Source of the DNA: Parascedosporium putredinis
Lineage: Eukaryota > Ascomycota > Sordariomycetes > Microascales > Microascaceae
Reading direction: 5' to 3'
Assembly: GCA_949357655.1 (NCBI GenBank)
Contig: CASHTG010000017.1
Location: 62,001 to 126,000, forward strand
Length of the DNA stretch: 64,000 bases
Positions 33,207 through 45,938 of the stretch are shown here, one piece after another. The position numbers and the translations under genes are program-made. Position 1 is the first letter of the stretch, and each line of letters opens with the position of its first letter. Under the pieces are notes generated by a model. That model made no database searches. It was given only the letters and a program-made list of their open reading frames with translations, and was not told the origin of the DNA.

Positions 33207-35063
33207 CTAATGGGCGAATCTAAAATCTAGCCTCTTGCTTCCCACAATTTTGGTGTTTCGCACATAGTCATCCCTTTCCTCTTGGGTCATACTATTCCAA
33301 ATGATGTCTCTCTGCCGATTGCGATATACATAATCTGGTTGGTTTTAGTTTAGCAACGATTCCGATCAGCGGTAAAAGAGGGGAGGGAGACCACTTACAG
33401 GCCTTTGTGAGCAAGAATACGGCAATCGAGGCCACGTTGACGAGCAAGAGTTGCGAGTTGCCTCGGCGGTAGTAGGGCTTGTCATCATCCCGATAAATAA
33501 ACGAGTCCACCACATTTCCCAGCTGGACAGACATGTTGTACAGCGCCGCAGACACCGTTCTCGTCGCCACGTTGTTGGAATTGCGGGAACACCAAGCCAC
33601 CAAGATCGCGTGGCAGTAGGGATAAGAGAGCAGCGTGACAATGAGCACGTACGTGCCCCACTTGTCGTCGACGAGACCGGGCCACCAACACAGCGCAGCG
33701 ATGCAGGGCAGGGTCCATAGCGGCTGGAGCATAGACACCAGCGTGCGCTCGTTGAGGCGTTCCGATAACCTCGTTACCAAAAAGAGGTTCGTCATGTGGA
33801 ACAGGCTCACGGGGATGGTGAGCAGGTTCGTGTTAAACGTGCTGAACCCGAGGGACCGCAGCGTCAGGGTGAGATACTTGGACGGGGGCCCATGCGGTAT
33901 GTAAGCGACGAGGCCTATGGCATACAGAGGCCAGAGGTCGTAGTCGTTGATGGTCTCCCACAGCCGCTTGGGCGTGATGGCCTCGCGATTGTGCATGTCT
34001 CCCTTGGAAGGGTCGTCGCGCAGCACGCGATTGACCACGATGCGCTCCTCGCGGTCGTTGAACCACCCCCGCGGGCGAAACCATGTCTTGGTCTCCACCG
34101 CCGAGGCCGGCATCATGAAGAAGGACGCGAGGCCGATGCTCAGCGTGATGAGGCCCTCGATGAGGAAAAGCCACCGCCAGCCGCCCCACCCGTTGATGCC
34201 GCGCATGTGCAGCAGCGCAAAGGCCAGCAGGGAGGTGGCGATTCCGGTCACGGACAGCGTCATCCAGAAATAGCTGAGCCGGATGGGGAGCTCCTCGACG
34301 TGTAAAAGTAGCTGAGCCAGAGTACGATGTCGGCGATGAACCCGCCCTCGAGGAGGCCGAGGAGGGAGCGGGTGGCGAAAAAGGTGGTCCGCCCGCTGAG
34401 GAAGCACTGGGACGAGGCGACGACGGACCATAGGCATATTTGGATCGGGATCCATCGGTCAGGTCCGACGGCTTTGGATATGAGTTGGGAGGAAGCTCCG
34501 CGACGAGAAAGGACGCGAGAAAAATCGTGTTACCGTAGTTGTAGTCGTTGGTGTTTAGCCCTAGATCCTCCAGCATGTTATCCGATACGGCTTGCGTGAG
34601 GTTCCCGCGATCGACCTGAAGGGCGAAAAACATGGTACACTTTTTTGATACAACGAGGCGAGTCAGTTTTTCAAAGTACTGTTTAGGCATGGGTGTTCAA
34701 GTGCCAAAAGGGGAGAAAACGTACGGCCCAAAGGCAGACGTGCCAGTCGAGTTTCTGTATGATACGCTTCTCCTCCGCCGGGGACCAGGTCATATCTGGA
34801 TCGAATACGTGCCGACACTCATATTCCGACTTTTCGTACACCTCTCTCCAGTGCTCGGAGGCCCCGGGGAGCAGGAACGGATTGGGAGTCCCACCATACC
34901 CTAAGAATTCTTCGTCGCTGCCGTAGCCTACGCTCGTCTCGGAAATGGCATACTTGGCTGGTTTGGAGAGAGTGTCGTACGAGTGTCGACGCTCCGCGCC
35001 GCTCGAGACGGAGGATCTTCGCCCTTCGTTTGGGTCCAAGTCGAGGAGAGGTTGGCTCGACAT
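33207..35063 (-). CDS. MFS transporter, allantoate/anion:cation symporter type (Dal5-like)
   Basis: Twelve-TM secondary transporter of the fungal Dal5/Tna1-type family, likely for a small carboxylate or vitamin. The ATG is at 35063-35061, with a cytosolic N-terminus of ~115 residues. Introns: 34724-34640 (joining CLWA to CTMFFALQ) and 33398-33335. Family motifs: LDRGN-type motif as VDRGNLTQA after TM1, FFATRSLLGLLEGG, and LSYFWMT…GWRWLFLIEG. The C-terminal exon reads YYVYRNRQRDIIWNSM and ends in a soluble tail, as in relatives. Two single-base losses: near 34488-34492 (restoring SQLISKAVGPDRW) and near 34294 (restoring the SRELPIRLSYFW motif). The specific substrate cannot be inferred. Confidence 0.85.
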
Positions 35064-36040
35064 GTTGGTGGAGGGGGCCGGTTGATGGAACGATCACTCA
35101 GGCAAAAGGGAGAGGTTCACCCCAAGGATTTATTACAGTAATGGTCGACCAGCATACCACGACTTGGCGGATGGTGGAGGTTTCAATAGAAGTCATATTC
35201 ACTATAAAAGAAAGAAGAAAGAATGGCCCATGGGAGACTGGTGTAATTGCGATGCCCCCTACCAAAATGGCGTATTGATCAGGACCCTGTGGGGGCGGGG
35301 CGTCAAGTGCCCCCATTTACGCTGCTCCTTCATGCACGTCGTTCCCGGAGTGTATATTTCAAGATGATGTCTGTAAAGGTAGCGTTGACGTGACAAGGTG
35401 CATCGTGGAAGAAGTGGCCCGGTGATATGGGGAGCGTTCCGACCCTGCATATATCTCCCCGTAAGAATCAACAGTGCTCCTCATGAGAATGAGACGCGAG
35501 GGTGCCTAGCTTGTCCTTCCGATTTGTCAAATTATTTTGATAATCAACGACACAGAAGCTGTAGGGGAGGGGCCGTTCTTATGGCAAAGGGCGATTGTAG
35601 GTGGAAATGTCCCGGTTCTGTTAAGCACGTCATTCACCCCACTTCTTGGGACACGAGTCGCGAGGCAACCTTTAGGTCGTTCTTCCACCCAACGCGTGCG
35701 ACTAATGAACGAGCATATGTACTAGATTATTGTAGCTTATCAATACGAAAATCCGCGTCCCCTTTCCGTGCTTGTGTTCGCTCCAGAGTCAGTGATCACT
35801 ATACTGCACGTGGGGTTTCGCGTGACAACAAGTATGTGGACGAGCCCGCGGCGTGACCACACTACCGATACCCCGACCCCGACCCCGATGCCCGCTAGGC
35901 CGAATACAAGTGGGGAAATTTCCTAGCCAGAGTCTCGGAGGATGGCCGGCGGCGAACCTTGTTGCGATGAAGAAGTATATACATGCTATGAGGCAGCGAA
36001 TACTGCCCCCAGTCAACCCCAGCTATTTTCTCCGGTCTCT
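35064..36040. other. Intergenic region, no gene seen
   Basis: About 1 kb. It has a (CCCCGA)x3 run at about 35870-35888. No gene is seen. Confidence 0.6.
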
Positions 36041-38699
36041 TCACGCTACCGTGAGGGTTATCTCAGCTCCTTCAAGACCATCGGCACTTGCCGACAGAGT
36101 GATGGTCTCCGATGCCTCGCTCTGGGCCCGAACGATGGCTAGCGCGCGGCCCCTAAAGGCATTTCGCTCTTTCGACGGGAACGGAACCATGTCCGTCGGG
36201 TCGCCGTTGTCAGTCGTGACGATTTCGCCGGGGCCTTGCACGGAAAAGGTGATGGATGGCTCGGCGTCGGGGACGACGTAGCCCTTGTCGTCCACCACGG
36301 CGACGCTGACAAAAACGAGATCACTGCCGTCGGCACGGATCGAGTCCCTGTCCTTGTATGTCGAGAGCTGCAGCTTGGCGGCCTTTTCGGTCGTGCTGAC
36401 GGTGGCGTTGGCCCACGCCGCGCCATTCTTGTAGGTGAAGACGTGGACTTCGCCCGCCTCGTACTTGACGTCGTCCCATCGGAACCGGTAGGTGAACTCC
36501 TCCTTCTTCTTCCGGCCTTGCGACACGCCGTTGACGAAAAGCTCGGCTTCGTCGCCCGAGGAAAAGACGTGGACCGGGGTCACCTGGCCCACGCGATCGG
36601 GCCAATTCCAGTGCGGGAGGATGTGCGCCATCTTGACCTCGGGATTCCAGCGCGCCTGGTACAGGTAGAAGCGATCCTTGGGGAACCCCGCCAGGTCGAT
36701 GATTCCAAAGTAGCTGCTGCGCGAGGAGTCGTAGGGCGTCGGCTCGCCGATGTAGTCCCACCCCGTCCACACGAACTCGCCGGCCACGTAGGGGTAGCGG
36801 TCCTGGGCCGAGAAGACCTTGTCGGGGAGGCGCCCCACTCGACGGCGTAGAGCTCGTAGGAGCTGACTTGCTGCGTGCGGGCGTCGACGCCGGCGCCGTT
36901 CTGGCCGACGATGGCGTTGTTTCCGCCCGTGACGGGGAATAGGTACGTGCCGCGCGAGCTCACCACGGAAGAGCTTTCGGTGCTGAAAATCATCTTGTCC
37001 GGATACTTGCCGCGGAAATTCTCAAAGGTGGGGCCGCCGTTCCCTTTCCCCTCTCCCTGGTAGTTGAGGCCAATCAGATCCACGATGGAGGTGAACTGCG
37101 TATCGGGCCCGGCGTTGTTCATGCCGATGGTGGTCTTTCTCGTGTCGTCCTCCTCGTGAACAATGTCGCGGAGCCTCTGGGCGGCGGACGCGCCGTTGTT
37201 GCTGCGCTGCTCGGCGACTTCGTTTCCGTAGCTCCACGCCCAGATGGACGGGTGGTTGCGGTCGCGGCGGATGAAGGCGCGCAGGTCGGGCTCGGACCAG
37301 TCGCCGAAAATGGTCTGGAAATCGTTTTGCACCTTGTGGCTGCCCCAGGTATCGAAGATTTCGTCGAGCACGAGGAACCCCAGGCGATCGGCGAGGTCGA
37401 GCAGCTCCGGGGCGGGGGTTGTGGGATGTTCTGATGGCGTTGGATCCCATGTCTTGGAGCATCTCGAGCTGCCTCTCCGCGGCGGGGATGTTGAACGCGG
37501 CGCCGAGGGAGCCCAGGTCGTGGTGCTGGCAGACGCCTTGGATGTACACGCGCTCGCCGTTGACCTTGAGTCCGTCGCCGTCGTATTCGAGGGAGCGGAT
37601 GCCGAACTTTGTTTCGTAGCTGTCGATCTCCTGGCCGTCGAGGTACAGCCTCGTGACGGCAAGGTAGAGGTGCGGCTCCTGAGAAGGCTTCGGTCCCCAT
37701 AATTTGGGGTCTTGCAAGGTCAAGGAGCCGCTCGCGGAGACAATCTTGCCCGCGGCAACGACGGCGGTGCTGTTGGGGAACTGGCCGGCGCTGGCGCCTG
37801 CCTCACCGGTAGAGGCGTCAATCTCGTAGAGGTCAGTGGTGACCTGGACTTCGACCTCGCCACCGGACGTGGCGGCGTTTTCGACCTGGACTTCGACGTC
37901 GACGATGGCGGACCCCGACGAGACCTCGCGGGAGGTGAGGCGGGTGCCGAATTGTCCCACGTGCGTGGTGTGGACTTTGGTGAGCCAGACGTTGCGATAA
38001 ATTCCCGCGCCGGGGTACCACCGCGAGGAGTCGAGCGCTTGGTCAATCCGGATGGCGAGCTGGTTCTCTCCCGGCTCGAGGAAGGAGGTGAGCTCGAGTC
38101 GGAAGGAAGCGTATCCGTACGGCCAGCCGCCGACGAGAACCCCATTGACCCAGACCGTGGCGTAGGACATGGCGCCGTCGATCTCGAGGTATACGGCTTT
38201 CCCCTCGTCCCCTCCGCTAGGTCAATCTTGCGCCTGTACCAACCGACGCCGTGAATGGGGAGGCGCCCCATGCTGCCTCCAACGGGGACATTGTTACCCT
38301 CGTAGAAGGGCTCGTTGATGGCCCAGTCGTGGGAAGGTTGAGGCTGTCCCACGCCCCGTCGTCAAAGGAACTTTGGGCAAACTCGACATTGGAGGGTGGG
38401 TTCGCGGGGCGCTGCGCGTGGCGGGCGGCGTCCTTGACAAAGTTGTTGGCGGCGGGCATGATCCAGGGTTTCATGGTGCTGTAGCCCAGGCTGTCGGGGT
38501 TTTCGGTGAAGCGCCGGAAGCGCCAGCCCTGGTTGATGCTGACACGCTCGCGCCCGGCGGTGTCCGCGGCAGGAACATCATCCTCCTGGCGCGGTGCAAG
38601 GCTCCGAGCTTCAATCGTCCATGTTGCGAGGCCTAAGAGGAGGACGAGCCGTAGCAGCGCGGGCCACAATCTATTTCTGGTCGTCGGTTGACGATTCAT
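36041..38699 (-). CDS. Secreted GH2 glycoside hydrolase (beta-galactosidase/beta-glucuronidase-like)
   Basis: Retaining glycosidase of about 890 residues. The ATG at 38699-38697 opens a signal peptide (LLRLVLLLGLATWTIEA); an upstream TTG is not used. Domains in order: jelly-roll sugar-binding domain (LPHDWAINEPFYEG, VGWYRRKI), immunoglobulin-like domain, TIM barrel with GVCQHHDLG, IRTSHNP, the acid/base Glu in WSYGNE (about 37220) and the nucleophile Glu in STESSS (about 36975), then WTGWDYIGEPTPY and C-terminal Ig-like domains (HILPHWNWP; ELFVNG). No intron is seen. Four single-base losses, all restoring family sequence: G3 run 38331-38333, near 38200, G5 run 37414-37418 and C4 run 36833-36836. 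The substrate could be a beta-galactoside or beta-glucuronide; the family call is firm. Confidence 0.92.
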
Positions 38700-38947
38700 G
38701 GTGCGCAAGGTCGTTTTGTCTTTGTCCTTTTTGACTTCTTCTTCCTTGGCTAGACTCTGGTAATCCTCTATCGCAGCCCGTTCCTATGAAGGGTGGGGGA
38801 CATCGTCGCCTTTTAGTACATGTAGCGGGAGCTGGGCTCTTGAAAAAAACATGAACCCACGCTGTGCGCTTCTCGGCGTTGGCTCTCAAGTGAGGGCACT
38901 TTTTTCTTCGTCTTTTTCAATTGGAGCGCCAGAAGCCGCATCCCGGC

Positions 38948-38958
38948 TATATATCTGA
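38948..38958 (-). promoter_or_regulatory. TATA-like element upstream of the GH2 gene
   Basis: GATATATAG on the minus strand about 250 bp upstream of the ATG. Position is slightly far, so this is tentative. Confidence 0.35.
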
Positions 38959-40690
38959 TACGGCCCAGGACTCCATTCCAACCTGAATTAATTCATTTCT
39001 CTGATATTTACCCCTCAGTTTTGGGCCAGCCTGAATGGTCGTCTTGCGTTTGTGGGGCCAAGAGTCGATCCGCGCCCATGGCCGGCCTCTTCGCCGTCTA
39101 AGCAAGTCCTTGAAATCCGGACGGCGCATGCGATCATGGGCGGCAGGAGCTTTTGTCGGTCTCCTCTTTTTCTCCCCCTTTTTAGCATTGTAGGCTTCCA
39201 TTGCCGTCACTCTCATGCGCGTTGTGCTGCGACGCGGCCCCACGGGCGCCCGGCAGCCGACTGGTACTTGTATAAGCGCACTTGTGATGCAACTCTTTAG
39301 AGATGATTCTCTACCGTTGGCTGGTATGCGCGCCTGTTATCGTCGGGGGTGTGGAGACGGGTTGCAAAAGCACGTCGATCTCGGAGCGACGGCGGGTCCC
39401 TTTGCGTGACGTGCCATGGAATCGCGATACCACCTCACCCGACTGCCCCGGCCCCTCTCCGGCGAGTTTCGGCCGACGGGTAGGAATCCTCTAAGGAGCG
39501 GGAATTTGGACTTTCTAGATCCAAATAGCCATCTTTCTAGGCTGGCTTTCCGTAACCGGAGGAGTTCTCTGTTTGTCAAAGGGTTCCGGTGGTTTGTCTG
39601 GTAGGATTGTTGCAGCCTTGAAATATCGGACGAGACGGGGTTAGAAACGCCTTCTTTGGATATCAAGGCTCAGCATTAATCTTGCTATATCGTGTAGTCG
39701 TATCTGGCAACTGGTGCCGCACGCCTCCCGCTGCACTCAGACGCAATATCGCGTTCACATTACATGCGCGCATCCGCGCAGATCGTCCAAAGCAGGATGT
39801 TTTTATTCCAGCCACGGGGGACTCCTTTACGCAAGAATTCGTGGCTATTGGTAAGATTGCGGGGTTGCTTGAACCTCGGAAAGTAGGAGGTGTTGACGTT
39901 ACATCCGTATTGCGGCCAACTGGGCTGGCGCTTGGTTATGTGGCGCAGCGCTTCTCGTTGTGTCCCCAAATGCCTTCATGACACCGGACGCTCGGGTTTA
40001 TAGGTAATGTAATGAACAATGCTAATAGACGCCCAGCGCCTGATTTCACTCACTTCATCTTAATGCGTCACAGGGTGACGAGAACCAAAATTGCGAAGCT
40101 AAACCAAGAATGATGAGGATTACACATGAAACTGGCGGATCGATTTTCCCTACGCGATAATTATAGATCCAACAAGAACTTAAACTGTAAAAAGAGAGCT
40201 GCTCCTACGGCTGATTACAAAGTGAGAATGGGTGTCATGTTGGCTGGGTGCATAATGCCACGGCCAGCAGAGGCGGTGCTCAATACGGAGGCCATCCAGG
40301 CCGGACCCGAGGCCGCGGTTCGCAACGCTACATAATTGGTCAATAAGCCATGCCTCAAGCCTCTGGGTGTGCTCGGCTAGGAACCATCGACCAATAAACC
40401 TGAAGAATATTTATGCAGTTGGTTCCAACAATGTATCAAAGTCAGGGCATGTGAGGGGAAAGAGGTGGGGGTTATTCGCAGAGGCCACTACCCGAGGACT
40501 CGATTAAAGGCGGGTGCGGACCCAGACGAATCTCGAGTCTGTTGCCTGATGTTGCTGGCCTACTTCGACTTTACAAGCCGTCTAGGCCACAGTTTCTCAG
40601 GGCCTACCATCAGTACGATAGAGCATACTCGTGTGGTTGTCGAGTATCTTGAAGATGGTGAATCTGACTCTCTAGTTCGCATCGTGTCCT
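38959..40690. other. Intergenic region, no gene seen
   Basis: Divergent region of 1.7 kb between GH2 (-) and the GTPase (+). Its 3' end may hold a small first exon of the GTPase. No other gene is supported. Confidence 0.5.
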
Positions 40691-40713
40691 ATTGCTGACA
40701 TTTCCATCCGCAG

Positions 40714-43700
40714 GACATACCCTCCCGAGAGCCCTCCAGCTCAGCAGCGGAAGAGTTCACCCCGGATACAGACACAGGGGCAAGCGAAAGCGGCCTATGG
40801 CTGGTGCCTTATCGCCCGGACTCCTTGCCCTCGAGTCCTCAATCATCTCCGCCTCTCGCACAACTAAGAATCCTCGCCGGCGCAGATGATCCGATTCCTT
40901 CGATTGAAGCTGATGACGGCGCTACCGCCCTGGTGCGTCATGAATCGCCGAGAGAGCGCCAAACGACCTCCTCCACTTCTGTGGTGTATACCCCCAACAA
41001 CCGTTGCGCCGAGTCGAAGCACATCCCCTCGCAACCACCCCGATGGCGATGGCGAGCGAGGGACCGATATTGCTGAAACCCTCCAAGACTTGACACTCGC
41101 CAGCCCTGGTTTCGACATGGCTGGCATCTCCGAGGCAATTCGACAGGTTGAAAATACCCCAGAGAGGCCGCCTCTGCTGCTGGAGCCGGGGAGTGCCAGC
41201 CCCTCGTCGCGGAGACGTCGATCCCGCTCAGCGCCTCTCGCAGCCGTAGAGATGCATGACCTGAAAGACGAGGAAATGCCGTCTGATCCGTTTTACGAGG
41301 CCGGGTTTCAACAGGCGTTTTTGGACGCTAAGCAGCTCGCCAAAGAGATGGCACGAGCGCTATCTAGTTCCTCTCTACACCAAGAACCTGATTCTACCAT
41401 CAACCGACTACATACTGAGGCTGATCGCTTATCCCGTTTTGAGCCTCCCTCGACTAGGACGATTGCCTTTGTTGGGGACTCGGGTGTTGGTAAGCCCACG
41501 AAACCTTCTTGACATTCTCCCAACCAGTTAGAGATTTAACCGCCAGCGTTATCACTTGTAGGCAAAAGCAGTCTCTTGAACGCGTTGCTTGATTCGGATA
41601 AGCTCGCAAGAACGGTAGGGTTTATCACCATTTCTAGGTATCGCCGATAAGAACCAAAAGTTCATGGCTTACTGAGTCCCTTACAGAGTAACAGTGGACG
41701 AGCATGTACATGCGTTGCGACAGAGTTCCGCTATCATAATCAGGATGACTTCGTAGTGGACATCCAATGGTTCAGCCCCGCAGAAACCAAACAGCAATTA
41801 ACGGACCTTCTTCAGTCCTATCGCGAATTTCATTCGATTGCGAGCGATGCCGATGCGGACGATAGAGCCGCGTCGGAGGATGGGGCCTCCACAGCAATGC
41901 ATACGTTTCAGGCCTTATTTCGAGGGAAGCTCCAGGAACATAGACATCTTGTCGCCGCCCCCATGGAAGAGATTATACGTGAGATGGTCGCTGTCGCGCA
42001 AGATATCAGGTCGCGCAATCATACGGGCCCGAGAACGCTACTACGGCAGGAAGACTGCTCAACCCTCTTGACGAGCCTAACATCAGAGCAGACAGGTCAT
42101 TCCGGCAGCAGTGACTGGCCGCTGATCAAGACGATAAGGTACTGGAGGCTCCGGTGCCAAATAGATGGATGCGTTTCGCTAACGTGGCGACTTCCGGTTA
42201 GCGTATCCTTGAAAGCCCATATCCTCAGCAAAGGACTAGTTCTTGTGGATCTTCCAGGCAAGTTTCAAAAGTGGTTCACTTCCCCTCGGGTGTCTGTTGT
42301 TTGGAGCTAATTGTTGCCTCCTTTGCTCAGGTCTTCGTGATCTTAATTTAGCCCGTCGCAACGTGACTGAGAGGTATCTGTTGCATTGCGATGAGATCTT
42401 CGCCGTTTGCGACATTGGCAGAGCAATCACCGATGTTGGTGTCGCCGAAGTTATAGCGTTGGCGAAAAGAGCGAGGTTATCCAAAATTGGCATCATCTGC
42501 ACAAAATCCGACGTAGGGATAAATCGGTTTCGTGTCACCCGTATGACAATCACAGCTAACTAGGGAACCAGAACATTCGTGCCGACGAGGCGAAGCGGGA
42601 TTGGCGAGGCCAAAAGGCACGAGAGATCCAGCAAAGAATTGATGCTGTTTCCCGAGAGAAGGTTATACTTGGCAGCGTCAAGAGCGGATTGCAGGCATAC
42701 GAAGATCTCGATCCCGAGGAGATGTTCCCGGAAGAGCGCCAGGATCAATGGAGGCTGAGGCAGCGGTTAAAGGAAACAAAGTAAGGATTGTGGTTGAGCT
42801 GTGCTGATTCATAGAAAAAGAGCTAACGGCAACACAGGAAACGCTTACAGCAGAACGAATTTGCGTAAAGATCCCCCTCTTTCTCTCTCTGCCGTCTGTG
42901 CGGGTTTACCTAACCGTCGCGGCAGATTAAAGCAATATCTCATCGTGAACCGGAACCAGATGGTGGACCGCGAGCTCCAAGACCAGTATCGAGAACACGT
43001 TCCCAGCCATTCCCTGGCCATCTTTTGCGTGAGCAACGTGGACTACTGGGATCATCGGCAAGATCCGAAAGGAGAGGCCCTGCCATACTTATCCTTGAGC
43101 GGTATCTTGGGGCTTCGCAAACACTGCATCTCACTCGTAGGCGAAAGCCAACGGAGGATTGCCAGCAAGTACATTCGGGACGAAATCGCGGCTCTACTGA
43201 GCGAGATGAGTCTGTGGGTACAGGCGGGGGTGGTAGCCTTGCTGCCGAGCAGAAGCAGGCCATCAGGGAGACGTTGAACAATCTGGATGCTCGACTGACA
43301 CGGGTAACGCGCGATTCCCAACTCAATAGTGCGATTCAAGGTCCGACTGATACGGAGGTATATTAGAACCTTACGGGGCGTTCCTCAACTCCCAGTCGTA
43401 TCGCAGCTGACGCGAGTCGGGAGTTGAGCAACCAACTTCGCTCCTGTAAGGCGCCCCGGTTGGCAAGCGTGATTGAGTGGCATTCTAAATCTTTTTCTCT
43501 TAGCATCTAGCATTACTCGCTGGGTAAGAGGATCAAGCGACGCTGCATGGGAGTGGAGGACGGTATGGCGCCCTTCATGCACCCAGGACCCTTTGGTTGT
43601 CATTTTGAATCTGGCTAACGACTACCTAGTGGTCCCATCGTAATATATATCCTGCCCCAATCCGATCTTCACGAACTTTGCCTTCATCCACTAACCCAGA

Positions 43701-44633
43701 CGCAGCAAGCTATTCGGCATATTGTAGGCATTTCGGTAACCATCGTACCGCCAAAGTCGGGGCCCGCAACTGGAATGAAGAAGCGATGGCCTCCATGAAT
43801 GACGATATGGAGCAGCACTGGGCTAAGTTTGAGAGTGAGATTACTGACAGCATGGGCGAAATAACCGCCTTGATAGAGGAGGAATTTGAAGATGTCGCGG
43901 TCTCCTTGGGTAAGTCTACTCGTTGACCGGCTTTGTTGGGGTGCGGAACTAATCACCAAGCTTTCCCTATTAGAAAGCGAAGAGTTTCCCGGTTGGGATT
44001 CGGATACATTTCTTGAAGGGATAGATTCCCGCCAGCGAATTCTGCTGTCCGAGCTAGAAGACGTGTTTACAGACTTCAGTTCGCAACTTCGGTAGGGATC
44101 GCATGACTATCTGGGGATTGATAGAGGGGAGACGCGCTGACACTGCATCTTTCTTCTTAGGATCTTGAGAACTGACGGGACGAGCGGCATTCGTACGGGA
44201 ATATTTGGAAAGCTGATGGAGCGGTCGTATATAAGTGCCCAACATGAGAGTGGTAGGCAATTCCCCCTTTGTAAACATCCCCGCGTGCGAGGGCCGTCTT
44301 TACCGACGTGCTAATTGACGGATAGGTGGAGGTAGCGACCAGCGGAGAAAGGACACCATGGAAGGCAGATTTTCGGATGTGAACCTCTTCCTCTCCTGGT
44401 CGGCAGAGTTCCGGAAACAATGCACCGAGGTGTGCGAGGAGCTGCGTCAGGGTGTGCGGCAGCTCATCCGTACCCATGTTGAGGTGATTCGCGGGACGCT
44501 GGACATTATCCGAAATGAGAATACTGTTCTCGAGAACGAGAGAGATTCCGAGTTCCGCGGAAGGATTGAGGAGCATTTGGGCTGGGCGCGGTCGGAGTTT
44601 GTGCGGATCAAGGATGTCGTGGTTGATTCATGA
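40714..44633 (+). CDS. Large dynamin-like GTPase of the nuclear GTPase SLIP-GC-like fungal family
   Basis: Multi-exon GTPase of roughly 1,000 residues; its biological role in fungi is not established. A Ser/Pro-rich N-terminus is followed by the GTPase domain: P-loop GDSGVGKS split by an intron (41490-41561), G3 LVLVDLPG (about 42235) split by a GC–AG intron (42258-42330), then LRDLNLAR, and G4 TKSD (about 42500) followed at once by another intron. An intron at 42139-42201 joins WPLIKTI to SVSLKAHILSKG. The rest is helical (REIQQRIDAVSREK, LSLSGILGLRKHC, LLSEMSLWVQ, and a long C-terminal helix LRQGVRQLIRTHVEVI), with more introns between 43350 and 44340. One base is missing at C5 40991-40995 and at G5 43226-43230. 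The start exon is not certain: acceptor CCGCAG at 40713 precedes the first clear coding sequence. Confidence 0.8.
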
Positions 44634-44896
44634 GGATATGGCGGGATGCTTATCTTTTTCCTTCGGACAAGCGGGAAGCACCGTCGATGTCGTTGTAGCT
44701 AGACACACCTCTCGCGCAGACTCGTGGCAAGTTGGGCTCAGACGAGTGATGATGTTTGAGTGGAGGACCTTGCGTGACAGTTTTCTCGAATTGGATTGCT
44801 TGAAGTACGCAAGGGTGGCGGACTTCCTCCACCTCCCAAAATCGTTCAATCTGCGTTGGTGACGCTGTAGAAAAAAATCGTCGACTTGGTATCTCG

Positions 44897-45938
44897 TCAT
44901 AGCTGACCTGATGGGTACTGGGAGAAGTCTTGCGGTACGAGTCTTGCTCCCGGGTCCGCTATCAAGGCGCCAGACGGTTCCTGACCGGTTTGGTCATGGA
45001 GAACCTCCAAATTGAACCCGGATAGATCTCTCACATCAAATGGTTCAAGCCCAGGAATACCGTGTGCAATCTCCGGGGCATATGAGCTATTCAAGTCAAG
45101 ATGCGAGGTATCGTTGACAAAGTCTGGGAATAATGACGGCCAAAAGCTCGACCAGTCCTGTTCGTCGAACGAAAACGCATCCGGGGTGGTCTGGGGAACA
45201 GTATTGCCCAAATCGGGGAACGGCGTTGGCGCAGACCTGGTGGAACAGCAGCCTCCTGAGCATCTGTCGCCAGGCTCTCGGCCGTCCCTGTGCTGTAAAA
45301 GCTCTGCGGGCTTCCGACGATGCCAGAAGGCGATAGAGTGCTTAGAGGGCTGGCGCGGTCGCTGCCCTCCGGCTTCACCGCTAGCTTAGGCTTGAGATGG
45401 GCGTTGTGGCGAAGGGGACTCGCTGCAGATGCAGGCATTTTGTCGTCCCCGTCATTCTTATACGCGCATATGCACGGCTGGTTCTGGAAGCAGCAGCATT
45501 GTTCTAAATAAAGATAATGTGGCTCACGTATTAGGTTTGCGTTGACTATGTTCACCTTTGCTATTTCTCACCAAAAAAGAAAGAAAAAAAAAGAAAAGAA
45601 AGGTTAGCGGAAGGCATTCACTTACCGGCGCGAGACTGGCCAGGTTTTCGACCTTGGGATCTCAGGCGACACTCGCACTTTGTGTGCACAGAATTGATTT
45701 GCGGAGCGTCCGACAGTGGCCGCATTGGGAGACGGGTCTGCCCCGTTTGGTGATTCGCTGAAGAGGGCGATCTGTCGAGAAGCGGGGGAGAAGCGGGCGG
45801 ATTAGCAACGACCAAGGCCGATAAGTAAGACGGGTGGCTTGAGAAGAAAGGGTTCTACTTGCCAGTATGTTGGCACTGGGCTGTGCGGTGGCCGCGAATA
45901 CACGCCTCACATGCGAGTTTCTCCCCATCGACAATCAT
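44897..45938 (-). CDS. Copper-fist transcription factor (Ace1/Mac1/GRISEA-type)
   Basis: Copper-sensing DNA-binding regulator. The ATG is at 45938-45936. Exon 1 encodes the zinc-binding half of the copper fist (MIVDGEKLACEACIRGHR, CQH) and ends at a GC donor (GCAAGT) at 45862; the acceptor is at 45772. Exon 2 (45771-45626) gives DRPLQRITKRGRPVSQCGHC with the KRGRP minor-groove motif and ends KCEC. After an intron at 45625-45504, exon 3 opens with a Cys-rich cluster (QCCCFQNQPCIC), probably the copper-responsive element. An acidic/Ser/Pro-rich activation region follows (FSFDEQDWSSFWPSLFPDF). One base is missing near 45237. The C-terminus is short (about 270 residues in all), so it is a compact member. 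The predicted targets are copper uptake or copper-detoxification genes. Confidence 0.87.
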
